From: Hellea sp.
GTDB taxonomy: Bacteria > Pseudomonadota > Alphaproteobacteria > Caulobacterales > Maricaulaceae
DNA length: 38,693 nt
NCBI GenBank assembly: GCA_028224375.1
Contig: JAOIVW010000026.1
Span: 1 to 38,693 of the forward strand
Reading direction: 5' to 3'
Shown: piece after piece, positions 7,552 through 16,553 of the stretch
Position numbering within the stretch: the stretch's first letter is position 1
How the letters are laid out: each line of letters opens with the position of its first letter
Program-made: the position numbers and the translations under genes
Notes under the pieces: model-generated
Databases searched by the model: none
Told to the model about the DNA's origin: nothing
The model's input: the letters and a program-made list of their open reading frames with translations, nothing else

Positions 7552-9195
7552 TCAGTGAGGAATAGCATGTAATGCTGTTTCCATATGCAGCATAGTATCG
7601 CTGCGAAGGGCAAAGGCTTGTGCTTCCGTTTTCCCACCATCGGAGGCATGTTTTGGACTATTAGTGAGCCGAATAAGACTATGGCCATTATCTAAATCAA
7701 TAACAAGTGTCGTGCCGCGAAAAACCTTAAAGTGATTAAAACCCCATATGCTTTTACCTTTTTCAGGTTCGCTCCATCTGACCTTTACAACAAGTTCATG
7801 GCGGAAAACTTTCTCGCCGCGCTTTGGAACATCCGATTTCCGTGTTGTGAATTGCGCCGTTACTCGAAATGCTGCAGCATCGGGAATATAGAAAAATGCT
7901 TTGTTGTTCGATATGCATTGTTCCAGATAGACAGAGTCGCTGGCCATACGGGTCACATTCAGACCCAGCACCGGATCTTCATCAGGGATGGGGTCAGGCC
8001 TCAAATGCTCTGCAGTCTCGCCAATTCCGCGTTTGAGGCATTGTTCTACCAAGAAGCCGCGAAAATGGCTATCCCGTTTCCTGGGGAAAGCCATTTGGTC
8101 AGTGGCGATCATTGCTCGCACCACATCGATAAAGTTCACATCTCCAGGCGGTAGAAAGTCCAAGCCACGAAACAGTGCCCGGCGCGCTATTCCGCCCACC
8201 AGCCATAGCGAGAACCCTGAGGCTGAATAATCTGTTATGTTGCTGGCTCTGGCCCAGAGAGGCTTGCGGCGCTCAAACTCATCTATGAAGGCCGCGAAAA
8301 TCGCGCCTGATAAGACGGTACTAATCACATGAGGTTTGTTCGAATTGATAAAGTTCGGGCTGTTTGGTAATAACGAGTTCTCATTATAGAGCGTTCTTAG
8401 GTAAGTATCCCCGGTTTCTTGGGCCAATTCAGTACCAAATGTTTCTCCAATCCAGCCAAAAGCATTAGCAACATCAAGCCGCCCTTTGGTCGACTCCAAA
8501 ATGCGGTTTCCCAAATCATCCATTTCAAAGGCGAATAAAACAGCGGTTAAATCTGCTACAGCTTCATGAATAGCGCGCGTTTGAGGATTACGCGATGTGT
8601 AAAGGTCCGAAGCAATAGCGTCTAATATAGCGTGGCCAGTTTCATGCGCCACAATATCAGGAGAGTCTGCAAGATGTATCGTAAGTTCAGGATTTTTCTT
8701 GGAGTTGAAATAGTAAAAGTTTAAGGTCCCAGACTCCCTGCGATACGCCGCATTAGCTTTTTCGCCAGCCCGCGCTGAAATAATAAGCTGGTCGCCAAAT
8801 GACCACTTAATACGACGTCCTAGAGCATCTTCATTTTCAAAGAGATTTAAAACCCTCATAGCCGTCGAAAACAAACTCACCCTGCGAACTTTGTCCCAGT
8901 CATATTGCTTGGCTTTTCCAAAATCAAAATAGCTATACTTATTTTTTTTAGGAACAATAAATTTGACGGAAGGAGGAGCTTGGCCCGTCCTGGGGTCAAT
9001 ATCTACCACCTTAATTCGCGGGTTTTCTGGACCGTCTTTAAGAGGTAAGTCTTCAGCTAATGGATTCCATTTAAGCCAGCCTTGTAAGCGGCGAAGACCG
9101 CCATAGCGTGCGGCGTTGGCCTCATCACTGGTAATCATATTAAGACGTACAAACATGGCCCCGTCATTATTATTCTTTAAAACTGCGCGCCTCAC
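7552..9195 (-). CDS. Gluzincin (M4/M36-like) zinc metallopeptidase
   Basis: A 547-residue protein with the zinc site HETGH (H184, E185, H188) inside DIVAHETGHAILDAI and a second helix HEAVADLTAVL, in which E211 should be the third ligand. The 22-residue spacing and the E-x3-D pattern fit thermolysin/fungalysin-like gluzincins. There is no secretion signal, and no pro-domain is recognisable; the first 100 residues may play that part. The C-terminal ~130 residues look beta-rich (KSDVPKRGEKVFRHELVVKV), a possible accessory domain. The start is GTG at 9195, with an ATG 13 codons in as an alternative. It is transcribed just before the prophenoloxidase-like gene, which suggests it could process that protein, by analogy only with insect proPO activation. 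Confidence 0.85.
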   Translation of the reverse strand: MRRAVLKNNNDGAMFVRLNMITSDEANAARYGGLRRLQGWLKWNPLAEDLPLKDGPENPRIKVVDIDPRTGQAPPSVKFIVPKKNKYSYFDFGKAKQYDWDKVRRVSLFSTAMRVLNLFENEDALGRRIKWSFGDQLIISARAGEKANAAYRRESGTLNFYYFNSKKNPELTIHLADSPDIVAHETGHAILDAIASDLYTSRNPQTRAIHEAVADLTAVLFAFEMDDLGNRILESTKGRLDVANAFGWIGETFGTELAQETGDTYLRTLYNENSLLPNSPNFINSNKPHVISTVLSGAIFAAFIDEFERRKPLWARASNITDYSASGFSLWLVGGIARRALFRGLDFLPPGDVNFIDVVRAMIATDQMAFPRKRDSHFRGFLVEQCLKRGIGETAEHLRPDPIPDEDPVLGLNVTRMASDSVYLEQCISNNKAFFYIPDAAAFRVTAQFTTRKSDVPKRGEKVFRHELVVKVRWSEPEKGKSIWGFNHFKVFRGTTLVIDLDNGHSLIRLTNSPKHASDGGKTEAQAFALRSDTMLHMETALHAIPH

Positions 9196-9255
9196 CCTAC
9201 GATGCTTTCTTACGTCGTGTAAATAAAAACATTAATCTATGAGAGTTTGGAGATT

Positions 9256-9837
9256 ATGACGGTAGGTTTTTCGGGTGCTAGAAAATCTATCTTAAAAGCT
9301 GTGGAAAGAGACTCGAGCAATTTGTTGCTCGCCTGTTCATATTGTAACGGTTTCAAATCGGCGCATTTACCTTTAAAACTTTCGACATCTGATGATATGG
9401 ACGCCGTAATTTATACAAAAAAGACTACGCCCAGTGAGCGAGCTTTAATTGATCTGGCCGATGAAGGGGACGACAATTCTTTGGCACATATCACCTTTAA
9501 TATAGACAACACCTCGAAGTTATTTGGTTTAGCTATCGCAAAGGACGCGAGTTCTCGTGGCCAAACAACTATAGATATAACAGGTATTGACCGAGTTTAT
9601 TGGACCAATCAAAGAAGCCTACACCTCATCGAGGTTAGTAAAGCTCATCTAGAAGTTCTGAAAGAAATCACCCACACGACTGCAAAAGAGCATATTGCAA
9701 GATTACAGCGCAAACTCGAGGTCCTTACTGATATGAGTCATCCTACACGAAAGTTTTCTGCCGCTGCTAAAGTGTATATTGATAACTCAAAAATAGTGAG
9801 TCTAACAGAAACTAGAATTCAAAAACTATCTGTGTAA
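9256..9837 (+). pseudogene. HNH-endonuclease-like protein, probably N-terminally truncated
   Basis: The frame encodes 193 residues from the ATG at 9256 (196 from a TTG at 9247); an in-frame stop lies just upstream at 9220. Near its start it has SSNLLLACSYCNGFKSAHLP, the CxxC-containing strand of HNH nucleases of the TIGR02646/PtuB-like kind. The preceding His/Glu-containing part (the ExxHFRPK region of that family) is missing. The rest, with VYWTNQRSLHLIEVSKAHLE, fits the helical C-terminal half of such proteins. It is therefore probably a broken nuclease that has lost part of its active site. It lies only about 50-60 bp from the divergent peptidase gene, so a rearrangement may have removed its 5' end. 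An alternative is an intact protein that only resembles the family. Confidence 0.55.
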
Positions 9838-9930
9838 CGAATTAAAACTAAATCAGATTGCATCCTAGATTATTTTCTGGATTTTAGCTGTGGAGCTTGG
9901 TAACTAGTACTACCTAGGGGTAGGCGCAAT

Positions 9931-11934
9931 ATGAAACACACGAACTTCCAGTCACGGCTCTTTTCTCCGCTACCGGACGGGTATATGGAAGCCCTAGCCA
10001 TTGGCCCTAATTTGGAGTTTTCATTCGCGCCTGACTTAGAACCTGGTGCTCTCCAGATTAACCCCGCAGACGGGGATACCTCTATTACGTCGCGTGCACG
10101 CTTTGAAGAGCTTGCTCATCGTGATGACGTTCCGGGCGCGATTGGGGTGAGGGAAGTCAAATATCTGATAACGGGCGTTGATACGGATAGTCCTCAAGTC
10201 TATTTTCTAAACACTAATGTTCATAAGTATCATTTTTTCTTTGCGCGCGATGTCTTGGGCGTAGGATTGAGCGGGCGCGAATTTAACAATGTCACTTATT
10301 TTACTCAAGACCGGCAATTTTTAGCCGGAACAATTATTGCCCATGATCAATTTGCGCAGCAAGGAGAAGGCGATGGACTCTATGCTATGGAGTTTTGGCC
10401 AACTGATCCAGTTTCATTTAAATTTATCGCGCTTGCCTATCGCCTCATCAGAGAGGCCGTGAGCTTTGCTGCTGAAAAGATTGCCTATCACCCATCAGGT
10501 TTTGAGCAGGAACGGATATATACTGATGCTCAAAGCGAGTTCGAAGCGGGCGGCATACGTGTTATATTGACCGATGATATTTTTAAAAATCTGCGCTATA
10601 GCCCTTTAAACTTAGGCGTGGGTTATGGCCGACTTAGAATCATGGACGGTGCTAATTTCAGCCCACCTGGGATTACCACCGTGGTGTTGTTTAAAAGCTT
10701 GCCCAATGAGCTTAGCCATGTTTCAGGGGTATTAAGCGAGACACCGCAAACACCGCTCTCTCATGTTAATTTGCGGGCCAAGCAAAACAATACCCCTAAT
10801 GCTTATATGGCAGATGCCGCTAAGGAACCACGCATTGCCACATTGCTTGATCAATTGGTCCGCTATGAAGTCAAACCTGACGATATTGATATTTCGCCCA
10901 CAACAAAGGCTGAAGTGGACGCCTTTTTTGAAAATCAACGCCCTAGTGAAGAGCAGACCCCAGTTCGCAATCTGGCTGTGACCCAGATCCAGTCTCTTGA
11001 CACTATAGGGCATGAAAATTTAGATGCATTTGGCGCTAAGGCGGCCAATGTTGCGCAGCTACGAAAAATATTGCCAAACGGGATTGTGCCATCGGGCTTT
11101 GCAGTTCCGTTTTACTTTTATAATCGGTTTATGAGCGAGGCGGGGCTTTACGCGCAAATAAGAACGCTTCGCGAGACGCCGGATTTTCAGAACAACGAAG
11201 ACGTTCGCGACAGGGGGCTAAAGGCTTTTAGAAAAGCGATTAAAAGGGCACCCGTTCCAGAAGATCTTAAGACAGCATTAGGACAGGTCCAAGCTATCAT
11301 GGAAACGGCCTATCCTATTCGGTGCCGCTCGAGTACGAATAATGAGGATTTAGAAGGATTTAACGGGGCAGGGCTCTATGACTCCTACACGCATCGCCCG
11401 GATGAGGGTCATCTGGAAAAATCAATTAAGCAGGTTTGGGCCAGCTTATGGAACTTCCGGGCTTATGAAGAACGTGAGTTTTATAGGATTGATCACTTTA
11501 CAACGGCGATGGGCGTTCTCTTGCACCGTAATTTTGATAATGAGCTGGCCAATGGCGTCGCTTTGACAAAGAACATTTATTTCCCGGACTTTTCTGGCTT
11601 TTATGTAAATTCGCAAGTCGGCGAGGCGCTTGTTACCAATCCCGGTCCAAACGCGATTGCTGAAGAATTGCTGATTATGCGCGACGCGGCTAGCTCCACC
11701 CAAATCACCTATGAGAAGATTCGGATAAGGGCTTCAAGTCTTGTGCCCGCGGGAGAGACGGTTTTGCCAACTGATAAGATTGACCAACTTGTGACCCAAA
11801 TGGAAATTATCCAGTCTCATTTTAAAGCCGTTTACGGCGCTGATAATGATCCTGATTTTGCCATGGATATCGAATTTAAACTGGATGCTGATCGGCAGCT
11901 CATCATTAAACAAGCCCGCCCTTGGGTGGATTAA
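9931..11934 (+). CDS. PEP synthase/PPDK-like protein with phosphohistidine and ATP-grasp domains
   Basis: A 667-residue protein. Residues 1-240 are unassigned. Residues 250-295 match the swivelling phosphohistidine domain, with the likely phospho-His H278 in TPLSHVNLRAKQNNTPN. From about 365 a PPDK_N-type ATP-grasp domain begins with FGAKAANVAQL and IVPSGFAVPF, followed by RCRSSTNNEDLEGFNGAGLY and, at the end, LIIKQARPW. This order (His domain before ATP-grasp) is the reverse of PEP synthase and resembles dikinases such as glucan-water dikinase. No C-terminal PEP/pyruvate TIM barrel is present, so the phosphate acceptor is probably something other than pyruvate. The ATG follows an AGGGG/TAGG purine run. 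The KAP NTPase gene lies 80 bp downstream, possibly in the same transcript. Confidence 0.85.
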   Translation: MKHTNFQSRLFSPLPDGYMEALAIGPNLEFSFAPDLEPGALQINPADGDTSITSRARFEELAHRDDVPGAIGVREVKYLITGVDTDSPQVYFLNTNVHKYHFFFARDVLGVGLSGREFNNVTYFTQDRQFLAGTIIAHDQFAQQGEGDGLYAMEFWPTDPVSFKFIALAYRLIREAVSFAAEKIAYHPSGFEQERIYTDAQSEFEAGGIRVILTDDIFKNLRYSPLNLGVGYGRLRIMDGANFSPPGITTVVLFKSLPNELSHVSGVLSETPQTPLSHVNLRAKQNNTPNAYMADAAKEPRIATLLDQLVRYEVKPDDIDISPTTKAEVDAFFENQRPSEEQTPVRNLAVTQIQSLDTIGHENLDAFGAKAANVAQLRKILPNGIVPSGFAVPFYFYNRFMSEAGLYAQIRTLRETPDFQNNEDVRDRGLKAFRKAIKRAPVPEDLKTALGQVQAIMETAYPIRCRSSTNNEDLEGFNGAGLYDSYTHRPDEGHLEKSIKQVWASLWNFRAYEEREFYRIDHFTTAMGVLLHRNFDNELANGVALTKNIYFPDFSGFYVNSQVGEALVTNPGPNAIAEELLIMRDAASSTQITYEKIRIRASSLVPAGETVLPTDKIDQLVTQMEIIQSHFKAVYGADNDPDFAMDIEFKLDADRQLIIKQARPWVD

Positions 11935-12014
11935 CGCGAAAGTAAGGGCTTGGTTTGTGCAAGCTAGCTAAGCGACATACATTAAGCGCAAGAATAATCC
12001 AGAAGGATCATTAC

Positions 12015-15000
12015 GTGGCAATACAAAACACTCATCTAATCGAGCCAGATAAATTTAAGTCTGTGGGGGAGATGTTTCAGTTCATTTGGAAGAGCGGCGC
12101 GGGAAATGTACTTAGCGAGACCGGAAACGCGGCGCCTTGGACACTGGCGGATATGGCCGCTGCATTTGAGCAGAACGGCGCGAAGATCGATAGCCGTTCT
12201 ATAAAGAATTGGATCAATGGGACTGTGCCTTCCAGTGCGAATAGCCATATTCTCATAGATATCGTCAGCGGCGGAGATTCAGAATTGTGGGAGGCTTGGA
12301 TGAGGGCCTATGAAATCGCTGATGCAAACAGTCTTATCAGGGTGGCTCAAGATAGAACGAGAGGCTCCATAAAAGCTGAGGAGCCCAAAAAAAAGGCCAC
12401 GCCGAAGAAGGCTCCTGCGCAAAAACCCAAAAACCCAAATCAGACTTCCAAAGCCAAAGCCTCATCGGGCAGCAGCACGAGGAGGGGAGTGGGGCCTACA
12501 GGTAAGACATCTAAAGAGGATAACAAAAGTGATAGCCTGCAAAGTGCTTCGCAATCTGTGAGCTTGACAATGGGCCAAAATATTGACCCGCAGAGTTACA
12601 GCTTCGTTTTTGCCTCTACAAATAAAGCCGGCACCCGCGGAAATCTAAACGGCTTTGTTCTTGATAAGCTTGAGATAAAGCCCGCTGATCTTAAAGGGCA
12701 TAAGCAATTAAGAAAAGATGGCTTCTGCATTATAAAGACGCCAAGCCAGACCGGCGTTTTTGTTGTCACGGTTGAACAAGGATCAACTGCGAATAATCTT
12801 CGTCAAAACCTAAAGGCAGCGCTCTTAAGCCTGATACCGCTTCATCAACCCAGCGACACAATATGGCTACCGCTTATGGGTAATGGCGTAGGAGGATTAC
12901 CCGACGTCGAAAGTGCTGAGATTACGGCGCAAGTCCTGCACGCGTTTTTAAATGAAGCGCCAAATCACCATTTTTCTGAAGTTACGATTAGCACGCCAGG
13001 CCGCATCAAAGATATTGACCATATGGAGCTCGAGCGGCCTTTTGAGCATAGGTTTGAGACCTTCAAAATTATCTTTCCGCCGAAGAATAATCCTTCATCA
13101 CCAACGACAGATGAAGGGGTTGGAGCCATAGACGGCCAAATCTCTATCAATACGGACCAAGCTCAAAAGGATGAAGATTCTTTGGGTCGAGATGTTTTGG
13201 CGATATCATTTGCTTGGATGCTGCATGAAACCTGGTGCGGGAATAATGGAATAAAACCAATTTCCCAGCAGGGCGGTTCTGAGTGCGAGTCAAGTTTTGT
13301 GGCGCATATCGACTCGCCCTGGGGCGGGGGAAAGACTAGCTTTGCCAATCTTGTCGCCCGCGTTTTAAATCCTCAGCTGGACGGGAGCGCTCCAAAGTTT
13401 TTGAAAAAACGCTATCCAGGCCGTAAAGATATAAGCGGTCTTTTTATCTCAAGCGCCCATAATTTAGGCGGACTAAAAGATAAAAACTCCAATGATTATA
13501 TATGGGAGCAGGAGGGAAGAAAGCCCTGGATTATCACCACATATAATGCCTGGCAAAGCCAACATGTAGATCCGCCTTGGTGGAGCTTTTACCAGACTAT
13601 TTTACATAGCTGTAGCGACGCGCTTAAAGCTGAAGGTGTACCTATAGTTAGGCAAGAGGCGGACGGGACATATCATACGGTTGGCGAGAATGGATTGAAA
13701 AAATTAGGCCGGTGGCTACGCCTTTGGTCGATTGAAGTTTCATGGAGATTTTGGACGCCGCGTGTTAAAAATTCGGCCTGGGTTTTTGCCCTTGTTGTTT
13801 TGGTGAGCTTCATCTTAGAAAAATTTGGGGCTGTCAATTTTTCTAGCCTAGGGGATGTATTTAATAATAACGAAGAGAAATCCACCAACTTATTTGAAGT
13901 GTTATCTACAAGCTTGGTAGCCTTGCTCGGCGGAGCGTCATCTTTATGGGCATTGTTTTCAGCGTTTACTCAGTCCTTGGTGCCAGGCACGCCTGGTTCA
14001 GCTAAGAATTATTCTTTAGGCTCATCAGATCCGCTACAACGTTTTAGAGTACATTTTGCTAAGCAAATGCAGCGCGTGGGCAGGCCTGTGCTCGTCATTA
14101 TTGATGATATTGATAGGTGTGAGCCAAAGTTTGTCGTGGAGACAATCCGAGGACTACAAACTATTTTCCCAAGTCCTAAGGTCACTTATCTATTATTGGG
14201 TGATCGAAATTGGATCTGCCAGGCCTTCGAACATGTGCATGGAGATATGGCAGATATGGATGTCGGGGGTGAGCATACCTTTGGCGGGCGTTTCGTCGAG
14301 AAGGCGATACAATTATCTTATATTCTTCCAGGGATAGGGTCTCATAAGGAGGACTATGTTCGAGAGCTCCTCACTGGAAGGAAACAAGACACCTCATCAA
14401 GCGTCTCTGATGAAGAGATATTATCTATTCGTGAGAACATCAATGCGCTTGACACGCCGGAGCATACACTAGCCGCCAAACAAAGCGCTGTTGCCGGGAT
14501 TAAGACACAATCCAAAGAGAAAGAGCGCGCACTGCGGCGTGCTGCAAATTCTGAGGCTGTATTAAGCCTGGCGGGGAATAAATCTAATGTCGAACAAACA
14601 ATTGGTCATCGATTGGAACCTATTGCTGATCTACTCCCCAGCAACCCACGGCATATTAAACGGATCGTCAATGCAATTTATATGTATCAAAACGGCCTGC
14701 AGCTATCAGAAGATAATACGGATTCTCAGTTTTTTGGCGGTAAGCTATGGCGCCAACTTGTTATAGGTGTGATCTTATCGCAAGGGTTTCAAAAGTCTTG
14801 GGCCCGGCTTGTTAAAAACCCGAAACTAGCCGACGCTTTAACGCACGGAGGGTCAATGGGGGTATCTAAAAGTGCTGAGGAAATTGAGTTCTCTTCGGTA
14901 GAGCAAAACCATCTATCTGAGTTTAGAAAGAACACGACCTTCATGCAGCTCTTGGACAACCGCCTTCTGTCTGATGAAACAGGACAGGGAAAGGTTTTAA

Positions 15001-15050
15001 CTCAAATTGACGGCCAAGCGGTTCAATGGCTTGAGAGTATTGGATTTTGA
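12015..15050 (+). CDS. KAP-family P-loop NTPase with HTH-like N-terminus and macro-like domain
   Basis: I prefer the GTG at 12015, preceded by AGAAGGA at 7 nt, giving 1011 residues; an upstream TTG at 11955 has no such site. Residues 1-90 look like a helix-turn-helix or death-like helical domain. Residues 95-185 are a Lys/Pro/Ser/Ala-rich linker. Residues ~190-330 contain IWLPLMGNGVGGLPDVESAE, which resembles the nucleotide-binding loop of macro domains. The KAP NTPase follows: Walker A DSPWGGGKTSF near 435, two hydrophobic segments near 588-607 and 632-655 inserted between the motifs as is typical of KAP proteins, and Walker B VLVIIDDIDRC near 692. KAP NTPases are membrane-associated and occur in phage-exclusion and other conflict loci. 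The sensor domains suggest detection of a nucleotide-derived signal, but this is inference. Confidence 0.88.
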   Translation: MAIQNTHLIEPDKFKSVGEMFQFIWKSGAGNVLSETGNAAPWTLADMAAAFEQNGAKIDSRSIKNWINGTVPSSANSHILIDIVSGGDSELWEAWMRAYEIADANSLIRVAQDRTRGSIKAEEPKKKATPKKAPAQKPKNPNQTSKAKASSGSSTRRGVGPTGKTSKEDNKSDSLQSASQSVSLTMGQNIDPQSYSFVFASTNKAGTRGNLNGFVLDKLEIKPADLKGHKQLRKDGFCIIKTPSQTGVFVVTVEQGSTANNLRQNLKAALLSLIPLHQPSDTIWLPLMGNGVGGLPDVESAEITAQVLHAFLNEAPNHHFSEVTISTPGRIKDIDHMELERPFEHRFETFKIIFPPKNNPSSPTTDEGVGAIDGQISINTDQAQKDEDSLGRDVLAISFAWMLHETWCGNNGIKPISQQGGSECESSFVAHIDSPWGGGKTSFANLVARVLNPQLDGSAPKFLKKRYPGRKDISGLFISSAHNLGGLKDKNSNDYIWEQEGRKPWIITTYNAWQSQHVDPPWWSFYQTILHSCSDALKAEGVPIVRQEADGTYHTVGENGLKKLGRWLRLWSIEVSWRFWTPRVKNSAWVFALVVLVSFILEKFGAVNFSSLGDVFNNNEEKSTNLFEVLSTSLVALLGGASSLWALFSAFTQSLVPGTPGSAKNYSLGSSDPLQRFRVHFAKQMQRVGRPVLVIIDDIDRCEPKFVVETIRGLQTIFPSPKVTYLLLGDRNWICQAFEHVHGDMADMDVGGEHTFGGRFVEKAIQLSYILPGIGSHKEDYVRELLTGRKQDTSSSVSDEEILSIRENINALDTPEHTLAAKQSAVAGIKTQSKEKERALRRAANSEAVLSLAGNKSNVEQTIGHRLEPIADLLPSNPRHIKRIVNAIYMYQNGLQLSEDNTDSQFFGGKLWRQLVIGVILSQGFQKSWARLVKNPKLADALTHGGSMGVSKSAEEIEFSSVEQNHLSEFRKNTTFMQLLDNRLLSDETGQGKVLTQIDGQAVQWLESIGF

Positions 15051-15220
15051 ATTATTGCTTTAGTTACATTGCAACAAAAGATGTTATTTTGCATATATTT
15101 TAAAATAGCGGCGATCGCAAAAGGATCTATGTTAATTGCGCTTCATGAGCTCAACCTTTTCACAGCCCTGTAAAACTTCAAAAATAGCCATATACGGCAC
15201 TGCTTTCGAGCAGGCAGGAG

Positions 15221-15280
15221 TAGGACCTGAACAGGCGAGAAATATTAAAAATTTTCAAGCCAGTCTGAGTGCAGGTCCTA
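15221..15280. repeat. 9-bp inverted repeat in the 316-bp gap between KAP and ferritin-like genes
   Basis: TAGGACCTG at 15221-15229 is matched by CAGGTCCTA at 15272-15280, with a 42-bp spacer. The gap (15051-15366) holds no convincing gene. Distant arms like these suit a DNA-binding protein that loops DNA, or a chance match. There is no T-run to suggest a terminator. Confidence 0.4.
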
Positions 15281-15305
15281 GGTATTATCACAATTTACTA
15301 ATACC

Positions 15306-15340
15306 TTGACTTGAGTTAAATTTAGGACTTTACTAAATTT
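15306..15340 (+). promoter_or_regulatory. Promoter with overlapping palindromic operator for the VioB/LodA/rSAM/FAD operon
   Basis: TTGACT (15306-15311) and TTTACT (15329-15334) are 17 bp apart, a credible sigma-70 pair. An 8-bp palindrome, AAATTTAG (15318-15325) and CTAAATTT (15333-15340) with a 7-bp spacer, covers the spacer and the -10 box. A repressor bound there would block RNA polymerase. The predicted start is about 25 nt before the first ATG of the operon. No regulator gene is adjacent, so the regulator is unknown. Confidence 0.5.
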
Positions 15341-15366
15341 CAATTTACAAAAAATGTTGATTGGAT

Positions 15367-16527
15367 ATGGCGCAAGAACACCCCCCGTTAAAGATGCGGT
15401 CTGACCTCGTTCAGGCTCTAATGTCTATTGACCGCGAAGAGGTCCCGGGTGAGGAGGCACGCGAGTTACTCGGGACTCTTTTGCAAGCCGCATTAGAATT
15501 AGAATTTGCAACTATCCCCCCCTATCTTTCAGCGGCCTTGAGTCTTGGAAATTCTAACAAAGAAATATTATTCGCGATCCTTCGGGCGGCTAAAGAAGAA
15601 ATGCTACACATGACCATCGTCGCTAATCTCATGAATGCGATCGGTATCGCCCCGGATATTATTAAAGCTGCGCCTGACTATCCATATAAACTAGAAATGC
15701 TTGAATCAGATTTGGAGGTCTACCTAAGCTCATTCTCATTTGACCTGATTGAGAATTTATTCATGCGCATTGAGACGCCTGAGGACCCAGTGGATTTTGG
15801 AATTACCGAACAGGAACCCGAAACAATCGGACAATTTTATGAGCAGATAATTGCAATTATTCAGTCTGAAAAAATCCCCGACTTGTTCAGAGACGCAGAA
15901 ACCAACAAGTTCAAGCAAGTCACATTTTCAATTCAGTTTAGTAAAATAAAGTATAAAAACAATCAGGATGATTATGATTATCCACTGAGAGAGGGATATG
16001 ACTTTATTATTACCAATAAAGAAGCTGCTGTAGGCTATTTAAGTTGGATTGTTGATCAAGGCGAAGGCTCTATTGATCCTGGGGAAGACTCCCCAAATTA
16101 TAATCCTTTAACTGTAGAGGGGGTTCCCAGCCATTTTTATAGATTTAAGTCTATTCTCGAGGGAAAATATCTCATCGCAGATGATACCGCTCCAAACAAA
16201 TTCTCATATTCTGGAGGCGATATTCCGTTCTCGGCTGAGGGAATCATTGAATTTGCGAATAATGTAAAAGCCGAACAGTTCGATGAATACCCTGATCTGC
16301 AAGAAGCTATGATGTGGTTCAATGAGCAATATTCCGAAATGGTCAATCAGCTGAATTTAGCCTTTAATCCAAGCAGTCGAGAAGAAAAAGATCAGGCTTA
16401 TAATACAGCCCTTAATATAATGCAGGGCATGCGTACACTCGCGTCAGATGTTTTCTTCGAAGCAAATAGCTCAGGCATAAAAGCTGGTATCCCGTTCCAA
16501 TATATTGATGGCGGCGTGAATTCATAA
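15367..16527 (+). CDS. Ferritin-like protein of the VioB (iminophenyl-pyruvate dimer synthase) type
   Basis: It has 386 residues from the ATG at 15367; a TTG two codons earlier is possible. The N-terminal half carries a ferritin-like four-helix signature: LELEFATIPPYLSAALSL (a Glu ligand near residue 46) and AAKEEMLHMTIVANLMNAIG (ExxH at about 78-81). These match the ferritin-like domain of VioB, where it couples amino-acid-derived imines in violacein biosynthesis. The long N-terminal half of VioB is absent. A partner amino-acid oxidase would supply an imine, and the next gene is of an amine/amino-acid oxidase family, which fits. No Shine-Dalgarno is evident before the ATG. It is the first gene of a four-gene operon. 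Confidence 0.82.
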   Translation: MAQEHPPLKMRSDLVQALMSIDREEVPGEEARELLGTLLQAALELEFATIPPYLSAALSLGNSNKEILFAILRAAKEEMLHMTIVANLMNAIGIAPDIIKAAPDYPYKLEMLESDLEVYLSSFSFDLIENLFMRIETPEDPVDFGITEQEPETIGQFYEQIIAIIQSEKIPDLFRDAETNKFKQVTFSIQFSKIKYKNNQDDYDYPLREGYDFIITNKEAAVGYLSWIVDQGEGSIDPGEDSPNYNPLTVEGVPSHFYRFKSILEGKYLIADDTAPNKFSYSGGDIPFSAEGIIEFANNVKAEQFDEYPDLQEAMMWFNEQYSEMVNQLNLAFNPSSREEKDQAYNTALNIMQGMRTLASDVFFEANSSGIKAGIPFQYIDGGVNS

Positions 16528-16553
16528 AAATTACTTAAAACTCGGAGGTAAAA

